NCBI RefSeq assembly: GCF_001421415.1
Contig: NZ_LMKH01000034.1
Span: 310,001-374,000, forward strand
Source of the DNA: Sphingomonas sp. Leaf208
GTDB taxonomy: Bacteria; Pseudomonadota; Alphaproteobacteria; Sphingomonadales; Sphingomonadaceae
Length of the DNA: 64,000 nt
Direction: 5' to 3'
Positions 28,669-37,260 of the stretch are shown here, piece after piece. Numbering within the stretch: position 1 is the stretch's first letter; each line of letters opens with the position of its first letter. The notes below the pieces were generated by a model. That model worked only from the letters and a program-made list of their open reading frames with translations, was not told the DNA's origin and searched no databases. Position numbers and translations under genes: made by a program.

Positions 28669-31161
28669 ATGAGCGACGAAGTCTCCGCTGGCGTGACCGC
28701 GGTTCTTGGCCCGACCAACACGGGCAAGACGCACCTCGCGATCGAGCGGATGTGCGCGCATTCGAGCGGCATGATCGGTTTCCCGCTGCGTCTGCTCGCG
28801 CGCGAGGTCTACGACCGCGTCGTGGCCATCAAGGGTGCCAACCGCGTGGCGTTGGTCACCGGCGAAGAGAAGATAGTCCCGCCGGACGCGCGCTGGTTCC
28901 TCTGCACCGCCGAATCGATGCCCGACCGCGACGTCGCTTTCGTGGGAATCGACGAAGCGCAACTCGGTGCCGATCCTGAGCGCGGCCACGTCTTCACCGA
29001 CCGGCTGCTGCGTACGCGGGGACGCGAGGAGACGATGATCCTCGGCTCCGAGGCGTTGCGGCCGATGATCAAGAAGCTCGTCCCCGGCGCGGAGATCGTC
29101 AACCGGCCGCGCTTCTCGACGCTGACTTATGCGGGCGCGAAGAAGATCAGCCGGTTGCCCAAGCGCTCGGCGATCGTCGCGTTCTCGGCGGAGGAAGTGT
29201 ACGCGGTCGCCGAAATGCTGCGGCGTCTGCGCGGTGGTGCGGCGGTGGTGATGGGGGCACTCAGCCCCCGCACCCGCAACGCGCAGGTCGCGATGTTCCA
29301 GGCGGGCGAGGTTGATTACTTGGTCGCGACCGACGCGATCGGCATGGGGCTCAACATGGACGTCGCGCATGTCGCGTTCGCCAGCCTCAACAAGTTCGAC
29401 GGCAAGCGCCAGCGTCGCCTGACGGTGGCGGAGATGGCGCAGATCGCCGGGCGTGCGGGGCGGCACCAGCGCGATGGCACGTTCGGGGCGTTGTCCGACG
29501 ACGGTCCCGGCGCGTTCCTGCCCGAGGAAGTGCTGGCGATCGAGGAGCACCGGTTTCCGCGGCTTGAAAACCTCTATTGGCGGCAGGGCGATCCTGATTT
29601 TTCCAGCATTGACGCACTGGTGGCGAGCCTCGAAGCGCGCCCGCCCGCTGGCGTTTTGCGCGCCGCGCCGCAAGCCCTCGACCTCGGCGTCTTGAAGCGG
29701 CTGGCCGAGGAGGGCTGGGTGCGCGAACGGGCGCGGCATCCGGCAATGGTCGCGCGGTTGTGGGCGGCGTGTGGCTTGCCTGATTTCCGCAAAGTCGGGC
29801 TCGACCCGCATGCGCGGTTCGTGTCACGGGTGTTCGGACATCTGAGCGAGGGGCGGGGGCATATCCCACACCAGTGGTTCGCGGACGAGATCGCGCGCCT
29901 CGATACGGTGGCGGGCGACGTGCCGGTGATCGCCGGGCGGATCGCGGCGACGCGGATTTGGGCCTATATCGCGCAACGCGCCGACTGGCTGGCGGAGCCG
30001 ACGCTGTGGGCCGCGCGTACCGCCGCACTCGAAGAACGTCTGTCGGATGCGTTGCATGCCAGCCTGACGCAGCGGTTCGTCGACAAGCGCACGACCGCGC
30101 TGATGCGCCAGATCGGCGCGGATGCGGGCGCGTTGCCGGTGGTGATCGGGCCCGAGGGCGAGGTGATGGTCGAGGATCATCCGATCGGCCGCCTCGACGG
30201 GTTTCGCTTTACCGTGGCGGCGGACGCGCGGGCGAGCGACAAGCGGCTGTTGCTCGCGGCGGCTGAAAAGCGTCTTACCGGCGAGCGGTCGCGGCGCGGG
30301 CAGTCGCTGGTCGATGCGCCCGACGCCGACATCGCGCTCGACGACGCGGCGCAGATCATCTGGGCGGGTCACCCGGTCGCCAAGCTTGGCGCGGGGCCGT
30401 CGTTCGCGCGGCCGAAGCTGATCCTCGATCGGTCGCTCGATTGTCTCGACAAGCCCGCGCGCGATCGGATCGAGGCACGGCTGTCGCTGTGGCTTGCTGG
30501 TATGCTGAAGCGGCGGATCGCCGTGCTGGTTCACCTCGCCGAATTGAGCCGTGATCCGAACGCCACGCCGGCGTTGCGCGCAGTGGCCAGCGCGATTGAG
30601 GGGGCCGGCGGGATCCTGCCGCGGTTGCCGATGCGACTAGCACTCGACGCGATCGATTCCGACGAGCGCAAGCGGTTGCGCAAGGTCGGCATTACGGTCG
30701 GTGCACTCGACCTCTTCGATGCGCGGTTGCTGAAGCCCGAGTCGGCGCGCTGGCGGCGGATTCTCGCGGCGGCTCGCGGGACGACGATCGCCGCCCCGCG
30801 AGATGGGGCGACCGTGCTGGCGCGCGGCAGCGAGGGTGCGGTTCTGGAGGCAGGGTTCCGCCCCCTCGGGCTCCAGGCGGTCCGGATCGACCTGATCGAG
30901 CGGATCGCGCGGGCCGCGCACGATTCGCGGCAGGGTCGCACGCCGTTCGCGCCCGATCCTGCTCTGGCGACTTCGATCGGCGTCGATGCCGCGTCGCTGG
31001 AGCGGTTGATGACTGAACTCGGGTTCAAGGCGCTGGCGGGGGACACGCCGCGCTGGGTCTGGCGCGGTCGTCCACCGGCTCGTGCCGTGACGCCAGCCCC
31101 GATAGATCCGTCGCGGCAGAACGCCTTTGCCGGGCTGGCCGCACTGGTCCGCCATGGTTGA
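28669..31161 (+). CDS. SUV3-like RNA/DNA helicase
   Basis: A superfamily 2 helicase of 830 residues related to mitochondrial SUV3, which unwinds RNA in RNA decay. Walker A is unusually close to the start: VTAVLGPTNTGKTHLAIERM at residues 8-27. Motif II is VGIDEAQLGADPERGHVF near residue 95. Domain 2 has VDYLVATDAIGMGLNMDVAHV and the AQIAGRAGRHQRDG motif VI near residue 260. A long C-terminal region (from about 350) is typical of the alphaproteobacterial form. ATG 28669 is chosen for domain fit; ATG 28657 is possible. It overlaps the S4 protein gene, an arrangement conserved in alphaproteobacteria. Confidence 0.9.
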   Translation: MSDEVSAGVTAVLGPTNTGKTHLAIERMCAHSSGMIGFPLRLLAREVYDRVVAIKGANRVALVTGEEKIVPPDARWFLCTAESMPDRDVAFVGIDEAQLGADPERGHVFTDRLLRTRGREETMILGSEALRPMIKKLVPGAEIVNRPRFSTLTYAGAKKISRLPKRSAIVAFSAEEVYAVAEMLRRLRGGAAVVMGALSPRTRNAQVAMFQAGEVDYLVATDAIGMGLNMDVAHVAFASLNKFDGKRQRRLTVAEMAQIAGRAGRHQRDGTFGALSDDGPGAFLPEEVLAIEEHRFPRLENLYWRQGDPDFSSIDALVASLEARPPAGVLRAAPQALDLGVLKRLAEEGWVRERARHPAMVARLWAACGLPDFRKVGLDPHARFVSRVFGHLSEGRGHIPHQWFADEIARLDTVAGDVPVIAGRIAATRIWAYIAQRADWLAEPTLWAARTAALEERLSDALHASLTQRFVDKRTTALMRQIGADAGALPVVIGPEGEVMVEDHPIGRLDGFRFTVAADARASDKRLLLAAAEKRLTGERSRRGQSLVDAPDADIALDDAAQIIWAGHPVAKLGAGPSFARPKLILDRSLDCLDKPARDRIEARLSLWLAGMLKRRIAVLVHLAELSRDPNATPALRAVASAIEGAGGILPRLPMRLALDAIDSDERKRLRKVGITVGALDLFDARLLKPESARWRRILAAARGTTIAAPRDGATVLARGSEGAVLEAGFRPLGLQAVRIDLIERIARAAHDSRQGRTPFAPDPALATSIGVDAASLERLMTELGFKALAGDTPRWVWRGRPPARAVTPAPIDPSRQNAFAGLAALVRHG

Positions 31162-31462
31162 AGGCGCGATGCGGATCGATCGGTTCCTCTGGTTCGTGCG
31201 GCTTGCGAAGACGCGCAGCGCCGCGCAGGCGATCGCCGAGAAGGGGCATCTCCGCATCGACGGCCGCCCGATCGATCGCGCACATTGCCCGGTGCGGATC
31301 GGCAACGTCCTCACTTTCGCCGCCAACGACGAGGTCCGGGTGATCCGTGTCGAAGCGCTCCCCTCGCGCCGCGGCCCCGCCCCCGAAGCTCAGGCGTGCT
31401 ATCAGGACCTGATCGCTGGGAGGACGCCCGTCGGCACGATCCGCGATCCTGCTTCGGAATAA
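31154..31462 (+). CDS. S4 RNA-binding domain protein, Hsp15-like
   Basis: A protein of 97-102 residues with an S4 fold, MRIDRFLWFVRLAKTRSAAQ then GHLRIDGRPIDRAHCPVRIGNVLTF. It resembles HslR/Hsp15, which binds stalled 50S subunits. ATG 31154 overlaps the helicase stop by eight bases; ATG 31169, with GAAGG upstream, would give the common MRIDRF start and is equally plausible. A C-terminal tail (APEAQACYQDLIAG) is typical of the alphaproteobacterial group. Co-transcribed with the helicase. Confidence 0.85.
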   Translation: MVEGAMRIDRFLWFVRLAKTRSAAQAIAEKGHLRIDGRPIDRAHCPVRIGNVLTFAANDEVRVIRVEALPSRRGPAPEAQACYQDLIAGRTPVGTIRDPASE

Positions 31463-31467
31463 ATTCG

Positions 31468-31593
31468 ATCCTCCCCCGCAAGGGGGAGGTGGCGCCGAAG
31501 GTGACGGAGGGGGAGGATACGCAACCGAGGTTTTTCCTTTCCTCCCCCTCCGTCTGGCAAGTGCCAGCCACCTCCCCCTGGCGGGGGAGGATA
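31468..31593. repeat. palindromic intergenic repeat, family D
   Basis: A 126-bp element with four G-rich or C-rich arms: CCTCCCCCGCAAGGGGGAGG, GGAGGGGGAGGA, TCCTCCCCCTCC and CCTCCCCCTGGCGGGGGAGG. The second copy at 60657-60780 is the reverse complement of this unit. It follows the S4 gene directly. Confidence 0.85.
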
Positions 31594-31714
31594 CGAGAGC
31601 GACAAAGCCTGATAACGTCTCGCAGAAGGCTTGCTATGATTGACGCGAGGGGCAGGCGCGCATAGTCGCTGGCGCGTTCGTCGCCGGAAAGGAATCCGGC
31701 CCAGGAGTTCTGCA

Positions 31715-32056
31715 ATGACCTACGTCGTCACCGATGCCTGCATCCGCTGCAAGTACATGGACTGCGTGGAAGTGTGCCCGGTCGACTGCTTCTACGAAGG
31801 CGAGAACATGCTGGTGATCAATCCCAGCGAGTGCATCGATTGCGGCGTGTGCGAGCCCGAATGCCCCGCCGAAGCGATCCTGCCCGACACGGAAAGCGGG
31901 CTGGAGCAGTGGCTCGAGCTGAACACGACCTTCTCGGCGCAATGGCCCAACGTCACGCGCAACGACAACCAGACGCCGCCGGACGCCGACGCGATGAAGG
32001 GCGTCGAGGGCAAGTTCGACAAGTATTTCTCGCCCGAACCCGGCGCAGGCGACTGA
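31715..32056 (+). CDS. fdxA: 7Fe ferredoxin FdxA
   Basis: A small soluble electron carrier of 113 residues with one 3Fe-4S and one 4Fe-4S cluster. Cys9, Cys12 region and Cys17/Cys21 lie in [18 protein letters not shown]; the second cluster uses [11 protein letters not shown] at residues 40-50. The C-terminal extension ([18 protein letters not shown]) is typical of the alphaproteobacterial FdxA. ATG 31715 has CAGGAG nine bases upstream. It precedes carD, an order conserved in this class. Confidence 0.95.
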   Translation: MTYVVTDACIRCKYMDCVEVCPVDCFYEGENMLVINPSECIDCGVCEPECPAEAILPDTESGLEQWLELNTTFSAQWPNVTRNDNQTPPDADAMKGVEGKFDKYFSPEPGAGD

Positions 32057-32258
32057 TAAGAGGCGGCGAACTCCGAAAAGGGCAAGCCGCCTGCCACGTT
32101 CGGCTGGTAATTTTGTTGCAAAGCTGCTAGATGGGTCCGCGACGGGCGCGATGATTCACGTCATCCGCTTGACGTACAGACCTATCCCTCCCCCGATGCA
32201 GCAACGACGAGTCCTTCGTCGAGGCGTCGCGGCGAGGCCTGATCCGGAAAGGCCCCAA

Positions 32259-32792
32259 ATGGCTGCCAAGGCACTGTCCTTCGATGTCGGTGATTTCGTC
32301 GTTTATCCCAAGCACGGGGTCGGCCGTGTGATCGAGCTCCAGCGCTCGGAAATCGCCGGCACGACACTGGAACTCTACGTCCTCCGGTTCGAGAAGGAGC
32401 GCATGACGCTCCGCGTGCCGACCAACAAGGCCGAAAGCGTCGGCATGCGCAAGCTGTCGTCGGACAAGACGATGCGCGAGGCGATGGACACGCTCAAGGG
32501 CAAGCCCAAGGTCAAGCGCACCATGTGGTCGCGCCGCGCGCAGGAATATGAGGCGAAGATCAACTCGGGCGACCTCGTGTCGATCGCCGAAGTGGTCCGC
32601 GATCTGTTCCGTGCCGACGACCAGCCCGAGCAGAGCTATTCCGAGCGCCAGATCTTCGAAGGCGCGACCAGCCGTCTTGCTCGTGAACTGGCCGCGATGG
32701 AAGAGCTCGACGAGCCCAAGGCGCAGGAGAAGATCCTCGACATCCTCCGCGCCGCGGCCGCGATCTACAACAAGGACAAGGTGCCGGCATAA
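32259..32792 (+). CDS. CarD family transcriptional regulator
   Basis: A 177-residue RNA polymerase-binding regulator that stabilises open complexes, especially at rRNA promoters. The N-terminal RNA polymerase interaction domain reads FDVGDFVVYPKHGVGRVIEL and LRFEKERMTLRVPTNKA. A helical DNA-contacting domain follows, with TMWSRRAQEYEAKINSGD and LFEGATSRLARELAAMEE-type sequence. ATG 32259 is preceded by GGAAAGG, and the preceding 36 codons lack family similarity. It is followed by an intrinsic terminator. Confidence 0.94.
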   Translation: MAAKALSFDVGDFVVYPKHGVGRVIELQRSEIAGTTLELYVLRFEKERMTLRVPTNKAESVGMRKLSSDKTMREAMDTLKGKPKVKRTMWSRRAQEYEAKINSGDLVSIAEVVRDLFRADDQPEQSYSERQIFEGATSRLARELAAMEELDEPKAQEKILDILRAAAAIYNKDKVPA

Positions 32793-32817
32793 CGCTTGGT
32801 TCTTTGACGAGACGAAA

Positions 32818-32844
32818 GGGCGGTCCTGCGGGGCCGCCCTTTTT
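32818..32844 (+). terminator. intrinsic terminator of carD
   Basis: A 9-bp stem (GGGCGGTCC with GGGCCGCCC, one G-U pair) with a TGCG loop and a following run of five Ts, 25 bases after the carD stop. Confidence 0.88.
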
Positions 32845-32962
32845 CGTTCTGCTGCTTCCTTCCTCAAGGTGAATGGCGGTGCAGCGAGCCCGCGCCAGAC
32901 AAGTTGCCCATTGCGCTGTCCTGCGTTGAGTGTATTGTTCGAATAACACACAGGAGGATGCG

Positions 32963-33694
32963 ATGAACTTTCTTGCGCTCGGACTGATCATTCCTCTCGC
33001 GGCCTGCTCGTTCAGCTGGAACGGCGACAATGAGGGCTCAGGGGCTGCGGCGGCTGGTTCGGGGACCACCCGGACCTTCCAGGTTGCCGGTTTCAACGGC
33101 ATCGACCTTCGGGGCTCGGACGACGTCGACGTCCGCGTCGGTAACGGCTTTTCGGTTCGCGCCGAGGGACCGAGCGAACAACTCGATCGCCTGCGCATCG
33201 AGCGCGACGGCGATACGCTCAACATCGGGCGCAAGAACGGCGCAAGCTTGGGCTGGAGCAAGGGCGCGAAGGTGAAGGTGTACGTCACCCTGCCACGGCT
33301 CACCGACGCGAGCGTTTCGGGATCGGGCAACATGGCCGTGGACCGTGTCGAGGGCGGCGGGTTCGAAGGCGGAATCGCCGGATCGGGCAATCTCGATATC
33401 GCCGCGATCAAGGTCGACGTGGCGAAATTCTCGATCGGCGGATCGGGCACGGCGCGCGCGAGTGGTACGGCGCGCGATCTTAAGGTGGACATCGCAGGCT
33501 CGGGCGATGTCGACGGCACCCGGTTTGAGGCGCAATCGGCGACGGTCGAGATCGCCGGTTCGGGAAGCGTGCGCGCGGTGGTGAACGGCGCTGCCAAGGT
33601 CGCCATGTTGGGCTCGGGTGACGTCGATCTCGGGCCGAAATCCCGCTGTACGATCTCGAAGATGGGCTCGGGGCGTGTCCGCTGCGGGCGGTAA
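32963..33694 (+). CDS. GIN domain (DUF2807) lipoprotein
   Basis: A 243-residue secreted protein with a lipobox near residue 15 (LIIPLAAC). The rest is a right-handed beta-helix-like GIN/DUF2807 domain with repeating SGSG turns: ASVSGSGNMAV, GGIAGSGNLDI, SIGGSGTARA, DIAGSGDVDG and EIAGSGSVRA. ATG 32963 follows CAGGAGG, an excellent ribosome binding site. Function of the family is unknown; an adhesin-like head has been proposed. A second GIN protein follows 49 bp downstream. Confidence 0.85.
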   Translation: MNFLALGLIIPLAACSFSWNGDNEGSGAAAAGSGTTRTFQVAGFNGIDLRGSDDVDVRVGNGFSVRAEGPSEQLDRLRIERDGDTLNIGRKNGASLGWSKGAKVKVYVTLPRLTDASVSGSGNMAVDRVEGGGFEGGIAGSGNLDIAAIKVDVAKFSIGGSGTARASGTARDLKVDIAGSGDVDGTRFEAQSATVEIAGSGSVRAVVNGAAKVAMLGSGDVDLGPKSRCTISKMGSGRVRCGR

Positions 33695-33743
33695 GCCGCC
33701 GCCGGACTTGCGCGAGGGCACATAACCGGCGACTTTCGCGGGC

Positions 33744-34463
33744 ATGAGATATGTGCTCGCCGCGTCGCTGCTCCTGTCCTCGCCGGCATTCGCCCAGTCT
33801 TCCGCGACGAGCCGGACGGTCTCGGTCGGCAGCTTCGATCGGGTGCGGGTCGAGGGGCCGTTCGAGGTCCGCGTCACGATCGGCTCGCCACGCGCGACCA
33901 TCACCGGCCCGCGCGGAGCCGACGACGTGACGGTGCGCGTGGACGGCACCACATTGTCGGTACGCAAGGGGACCGACGGCTGGGGAGAGCAGCCGCGGAG
34001 TGGCGGGGCGGGGCCGACCGTCGTGACGCTCTCGACACCCGAGCTGACCTCGGCCAGCGTCGCGGCCGGCGGGCGGCTGACGATTGCGAAGATGCGCGGC
34101 ATGCGCGTCGACGTGACGGTCAGCGGTAACGGGAGCTTGGCCCTCGCGGCGGCCGATACCGATCAGCTGAACGCGACGCTGATCGGCACCGGTCAAATGA
34201 CGCTCGCCGGCCGCGCGGCGCGCGCGCGCCTCGTGACGAGCGGGCCGGGCGCGATCGACGCATCGGGGCTGGCGGTTAACGACCTGACCGTCCACCTCGA
34301 CGGCGTCGGCGAGACGAAGGCGGCGGCGCGCTACACGGCGCAGGTGACGAACAGCGGGCTGGGAACGGTCACGATCACCGGCAACGCGAAATGCCGCGTC
34401 GATGCAGCGGCCGGTGGGCCGGTGGTGTGTGGGAAGCCGGCGGCGGGAGTCTCTGCTCCGTAG
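33744..34463 (+). CDS. GIN domain (DUF2807) periplasmic protein
   Basis: A 239-residue paralogue of the preceding protein with a cleavable signal peptide (MRYVLAASLLLSSPAFA) instead of a lipobox. The GIN repeats are more diverged: ASVAAGGRLTI, TVSGNGSLAL, LIGTGQMTL and VTNSGLGTVTI. A C-terminal disulfide pair is possible (CRVDAAAGGPVVC), also seen in the first protein as CTISKMGSGRVRC. Probably the same transcript. Confidence 0.82.
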   Translation: MRYVLAASLLLSSPAFAQSSATSRTVSVGSFDRVRVEGPFEVRVTIGSPRATITGPRGADDVTVRVDGTTLSVRKGTDGWGEQPRSGGAGPTVVTLSTPELTSASVAAGGRLTIAKMRGMRVDVTVSGNGSLALAAADTDQLNATLIGTGQMTLAGRAARARLVTSGPGAIDASGLAVNDLTVHLDGVGETKAAARYTAQVTNSGLGTVTITGNAKCRVDAAAGGPVVCGKPAAGVSAP

Positions 34464-34577
34464 AAGGGGATGGTGTGCTGCTGCCCTATCCACAGCGACC
34501 TCTCCCGGGCGACATCCGCATCTGGATCGAGCCAGTCACTCTATCCGTATCGGCCCTCATACCTTCCGAACATGAAT

Positions 34578-34674
34578 CGTCATTCCTGCGGAGGCGGGAA
34601 CGCATACTGGCTGACCTCACACTGAGATCGCTATCCTTTGAGAATATGGATCCCCGCCTGCGCGGGGATGACGG
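34578..34674. repeat. palindromic intergenic repeat, family C (inverted copy)
   Basis: The reverse complement of the unit at 9343-9439, with arms CCTGCGGAGGCGGGAA and CCCCGCCTGCGCGGGGATGA. It lies between the convergent GIN gene and DUF1489 gene. Confidence 0.85.
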
Positions 34675-34726
34675 TGGAGTTTATCGTCGGGTGGGATGAA
34701 CCTCGACGAGATCTGGCCTCCACCCC

Positions 34727-35131
34727 TTAAATGAGCGCCAGCTCCGCCAGTTTCGTCATCAATGCCGGCGGCATCACGTCCAGCCCGGTCGCATCGCCAC
34801 CCAGGTCGAGCGGCGCATCCGCCCCTTCCAGATACCGCCACCCCTGATGCGCGCGCTTTGGCTGCGCCTGCACCAGCACCAGCTTGGGATCGATGTGGAT
34901 CGCGACGCGCCCCTCCTCCGCCTCACCGAACCCGAGGATCGGCGAGCGGGCGATCAGCTGGTGCTTCAGGATCCAGAACATCGAACCCTGACCAGCGACC
35001 TCCTCATGCCGCTTGGGCAGGTAGCGCGTGGTGAGAAACACCGGCCCTTCCTCGCCGCGCAGTCGGAGCCGCTCGGCGAGGTGGTCGACGCTTTCCGCGC
35101 CGAACGCGACTTTGGTGAGGTGGAGCGGCAT
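34727..35131 (-). CDS. DUF1489 family protein
   Basis: A 134-residue protein of an alphaproteobacterial family of unknown function. The N-terminus MPLHLTKVAFGAESVDHLAERL and the internal FLTTRYLPKRHEEVAGQGS and QAQPKRAHQGWRYLEGADAP segments are family-typical. ATG 35131 is chosen over the frame opening at 35191. It lies 31 bp downstream of mgtE on the same strand, so it is probably co-transcribed with it. Confidence 0.85.
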   Translation of the reverse strand: MPLHLTKVAFGAESVDHLAERLRLRGEEGPVFLTTRYLPKRHEEVAGQGSMFWILKHQLIARSPILGFGEAEEGRVAIHIDPKLVLVQAQPKRAHQGWRYLEGADAPLDLGGDATGLDVMPPALMTKLAELALI

Positions 35132-35162
35132 AGCGTTGGAAATGGGCGTTAATACCGGACGA

Positions 35163-36572
35163 TCAACCGTGCAGACCCCACAAAGACGCAAGCCCGAGGA
35201 ACGAGAAGAACCCCATCGTGTCGGTCATCGTCGTAACGAACACCGCCGACGATACCGCAGGGTCGATCCGGAACTTGTCGAGCGTCACCGGCACCAGCAC
35301 GCCGCTTAAGCCCGCGACGATGTTGTTGGTCAGCATCGCCGCCGCGATCACGATCGACAGATTCTGGTTGTGGAAGATCAGATACGTCCCGAGTCCGATC
35401 AGCGCGCCCAGCATGACGCCATTCGCCGCCGCGATGCGGAACTCGCGGCCGATCATCCGCGCGGTGTTCGAACTCGTCAGCTGGTTGGTCGCCAGTGCGC
35501 GGACCACCACGGCGAGCGTCTGCGTGCCGGCATTGCCGCCCATTCCCGACACGATCGGCATCAGCACCGCGAGCAGCGCGAAGCTCGCGATCGTCCCCTG
35601 GAACAGCCCCACGACCGACGACGCGACCATCGCGGTGCCGAGATTGACCACCAGCCACGTGAACCGCGTCCGCACCGTCAGCCGGATCGGCTCGTTGATG
35701 TCGCCGTCGCCTGCACCCGCGAGACGCAGCGTATCCTCGCCCGCTTCTTCCGAAATGATGTGAACGATATCATCGACCGTGATCATCCCGACCAGTCGGC
35801 CGCCATGATCCACGACTGCCGCCGAGATGAGCGCGTATTTCTGGAAGCGCAGCGCGACCTCCTCCTGGTCCATGTCGACCGGGATCAGCGTCTGCTCGCG
35901 CTTCATCACGTCGGCGATCGCGATCCCGCGCGGCGTGCGCAGCATCCATGACAGCTGGCACGTGCCGATCGGCTTGTGCGCCGGATCGACGACGAAGATT
36001 TCCCAGAAATCGGTCGTCAGCTCCTCATGGCCGCGCAGATAATCGATCGCGTCGCCGACGGTCCAGTGCTCGGGGACAGCGATCAGCTCGCGCTGCATCA
36101 GTCGGCCGGCGGACTCCTCGGCGTAGCTCAGTGCCTCCTCGATCGCCGCGCGATCATCGGGATCGAGCGCGCGCAGCACCGCGCGCTGCTCGTCCTCGTC
36201 CATGTCCTCGATGATCGCGACGGCATCGTCGGTATCGAGTTCGGAGGCGAGATCGGCGACCTGGTGCGGCTCGAGCGCATCGATCAGGTCCTCGCGGACG
36301 TAATCGTTCATCTCGGCGAACACGTCGCCGTCGAGCAGATCGGTGACCGCACGCGCCAGCGCCGCGCGATCCTGTTGCGGGGTCAGCTCGAACAGATCGG
36401 CGATGTCGGCCGGATGCAACGGCTCGACCAGCGTACGCGCCGCCTCGTCGTCGCCGTCCTCGACCGCATCGAGCACGGCCCGCACAAATTCGGGACGCAG
36501 ATGGTCGTCGCGGTCGAGCTGGTTTTCGGGCTGGGTGTCGGTTTCGACGTCGGGAAGCTCGAGTTCGCTCAT
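35163..36572 (-). CDS. mgtE: magnesium transporter MgtE
   Basis: A 469-residue Mg2+ channel. Cytoplasmic N-domain (residues 20-140, HPADIADLFELTPQQDRAALAR with acidic repeats), then two CBS domains (about 145-270, DFWEIFVVDPAHKPIGTC and ITVDDIVHIISEE), then five membrane helices from about 300. The conserved pore region MPIVSGMGGNAGTQTLAVVVRAL is intact. ATG 36572 has AGGGAGG six bases upstream. In this family low Mg2+ opens the channel through the N and CBS domains. Confidence 0.96.
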   Translation of the reverse strand: MSELELPDVETDTQPENQLDRDDHLRPEFVRAVLDAVEDGDDEAARTLVEPLHPADIADLFELTPQQDRAALARAVTDLLDGDVFAEMNDYVREDLIDALEPHQVADLASELDTDDAVAIIEDMDEDEQRAVLRALDPDDRAAIEEALSYAEESAGRLMQRELIAVPEHWTVGDAIDYLRGHEELTTDFWEIFVVDPAHKPIGTCQLSWMLRTPRGIAIADVMKREQTLIPVDMDQEEVALRFQKYALISAAVVDHGGRLVGMITVDDIVHIISEEAGEDTLRLAGAGDGDINEPIRLTVRTRFTWLVVNLGTAMVASSVVGLFQGTIASFALLAVLMPIVSGMGGNAGTQTLAVVVRALATNQLTSSNTARMIGREFRIAAANGVMLGALIGLGTYLIFHNQNLSIVIAAAMLTNNIVAGLSGVLVPVTLDKFRIDPAVSSAVFVTTMTDTMGFFSFLGLASLWGLHG

Positions 36573-36680
36573 GGCTGCCTCCCTTAAAAGATGCGCGGTT
36601 GGGCCCTAACGCGGCCGGCGCGCATTTGCCAGTCGGAGTGCGGCTCCCTATCTGCCGCGCATCAATTCAGGAGAACATGA

Positions 36681-37139
36681 ATGGCTGACACCCCCGAAAC
36701 GCTCACGCTGACCCTCGACGGCGGCGACGTCACGATCAAGCTGCGTCCCGATCTGGCGCCCAAGCACGTCGAGCGGATCGTCGAGCTGGCGAACGAAGGC
36801 TTCTACGACGGCGTCCCCTTCCACCGTGTGATCCCGGGCTTCATGGCGCAGGGCGGCGACGGCGGTCGCGGCGACGGCACCGGCGGGTCGAGCAAGCCCA
36901 ACCTCAAGGCGGAATTCTCGGCCGAGCCGCACGTCCGCGGCGTCTGCTCGATGGCGCGCACCAACCAGCCCGACACGGCGAACTCGCAGTTCTTCATCGT
37001 GTTCGACGACGCACGCTTCCTCGACAAGCAGTACACCGTCTGGGGCGAAGTCACCGACGGCATGGACCTGATCGACGCGCTCCCGAAGGGCGAGCCGCCG
37101 AAGACGCCGGGTAAGATCGTCAAGGCACGCGCGGCGTAA
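36681..37139 (+). CDS. peptidyl-prolyl cis-trans isomerase, cyclophilin type
   Basis: A 152-residue cytoplasmic cyclophilin that accelerates proline isomerisation. Signature FYDGVPFHRVIPGFMAQGGD near residues 42-60 contains the catalytic Arg, and FIVFDDARFLDKQYTVWGEV is near 110-128. There is no signal peptide. ATG 36681 has a TTCAGGAGA-type site. It is the PpiB-like short form. Confidence 0.95.
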   Translation: MADTPETLTLTLDGGDVTIKLRPDLAPKHVERIVELANEGFYDGVPFHRVIPGFMAQGGDGGRGDGTGGSSKPNLKAEFSAEPHVRGVCSMARTNQPDTANSQFFIVFDDARFLDKQYTVWGEVTDGMDLIDALPKGEPPKTPGKIVKARAA

Positions 37140-37147
37140 GCCGAATT

Positions 37148-37254
37148 CCCCTCCCGCTGGCGGGAGGGGCTAGGGGAGGGCGCGACGTACGTACCGGCGT
37201 CCGGTCAGTGAGGCACGCCCCTCCCCCCGACCCCTCCCGCAAGCGGGAGGGGAG
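37148..37254. repeat. palindromic intergenic repeat, family E
   Basis: Outer arms CCCCTCCCGCTGGCGGGAGG and CCCCTCCCGCAAGCGGGAGG are themselves palindromic; inner arms are GGGGAGGGCG and CGCCCCTCCCC. It lies between the convergent cyclophilin and LysR genes, and may act as a bidirectional transcript end. Confidence 0.8.
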
Positions 37255-37260
37255 TAGCGG

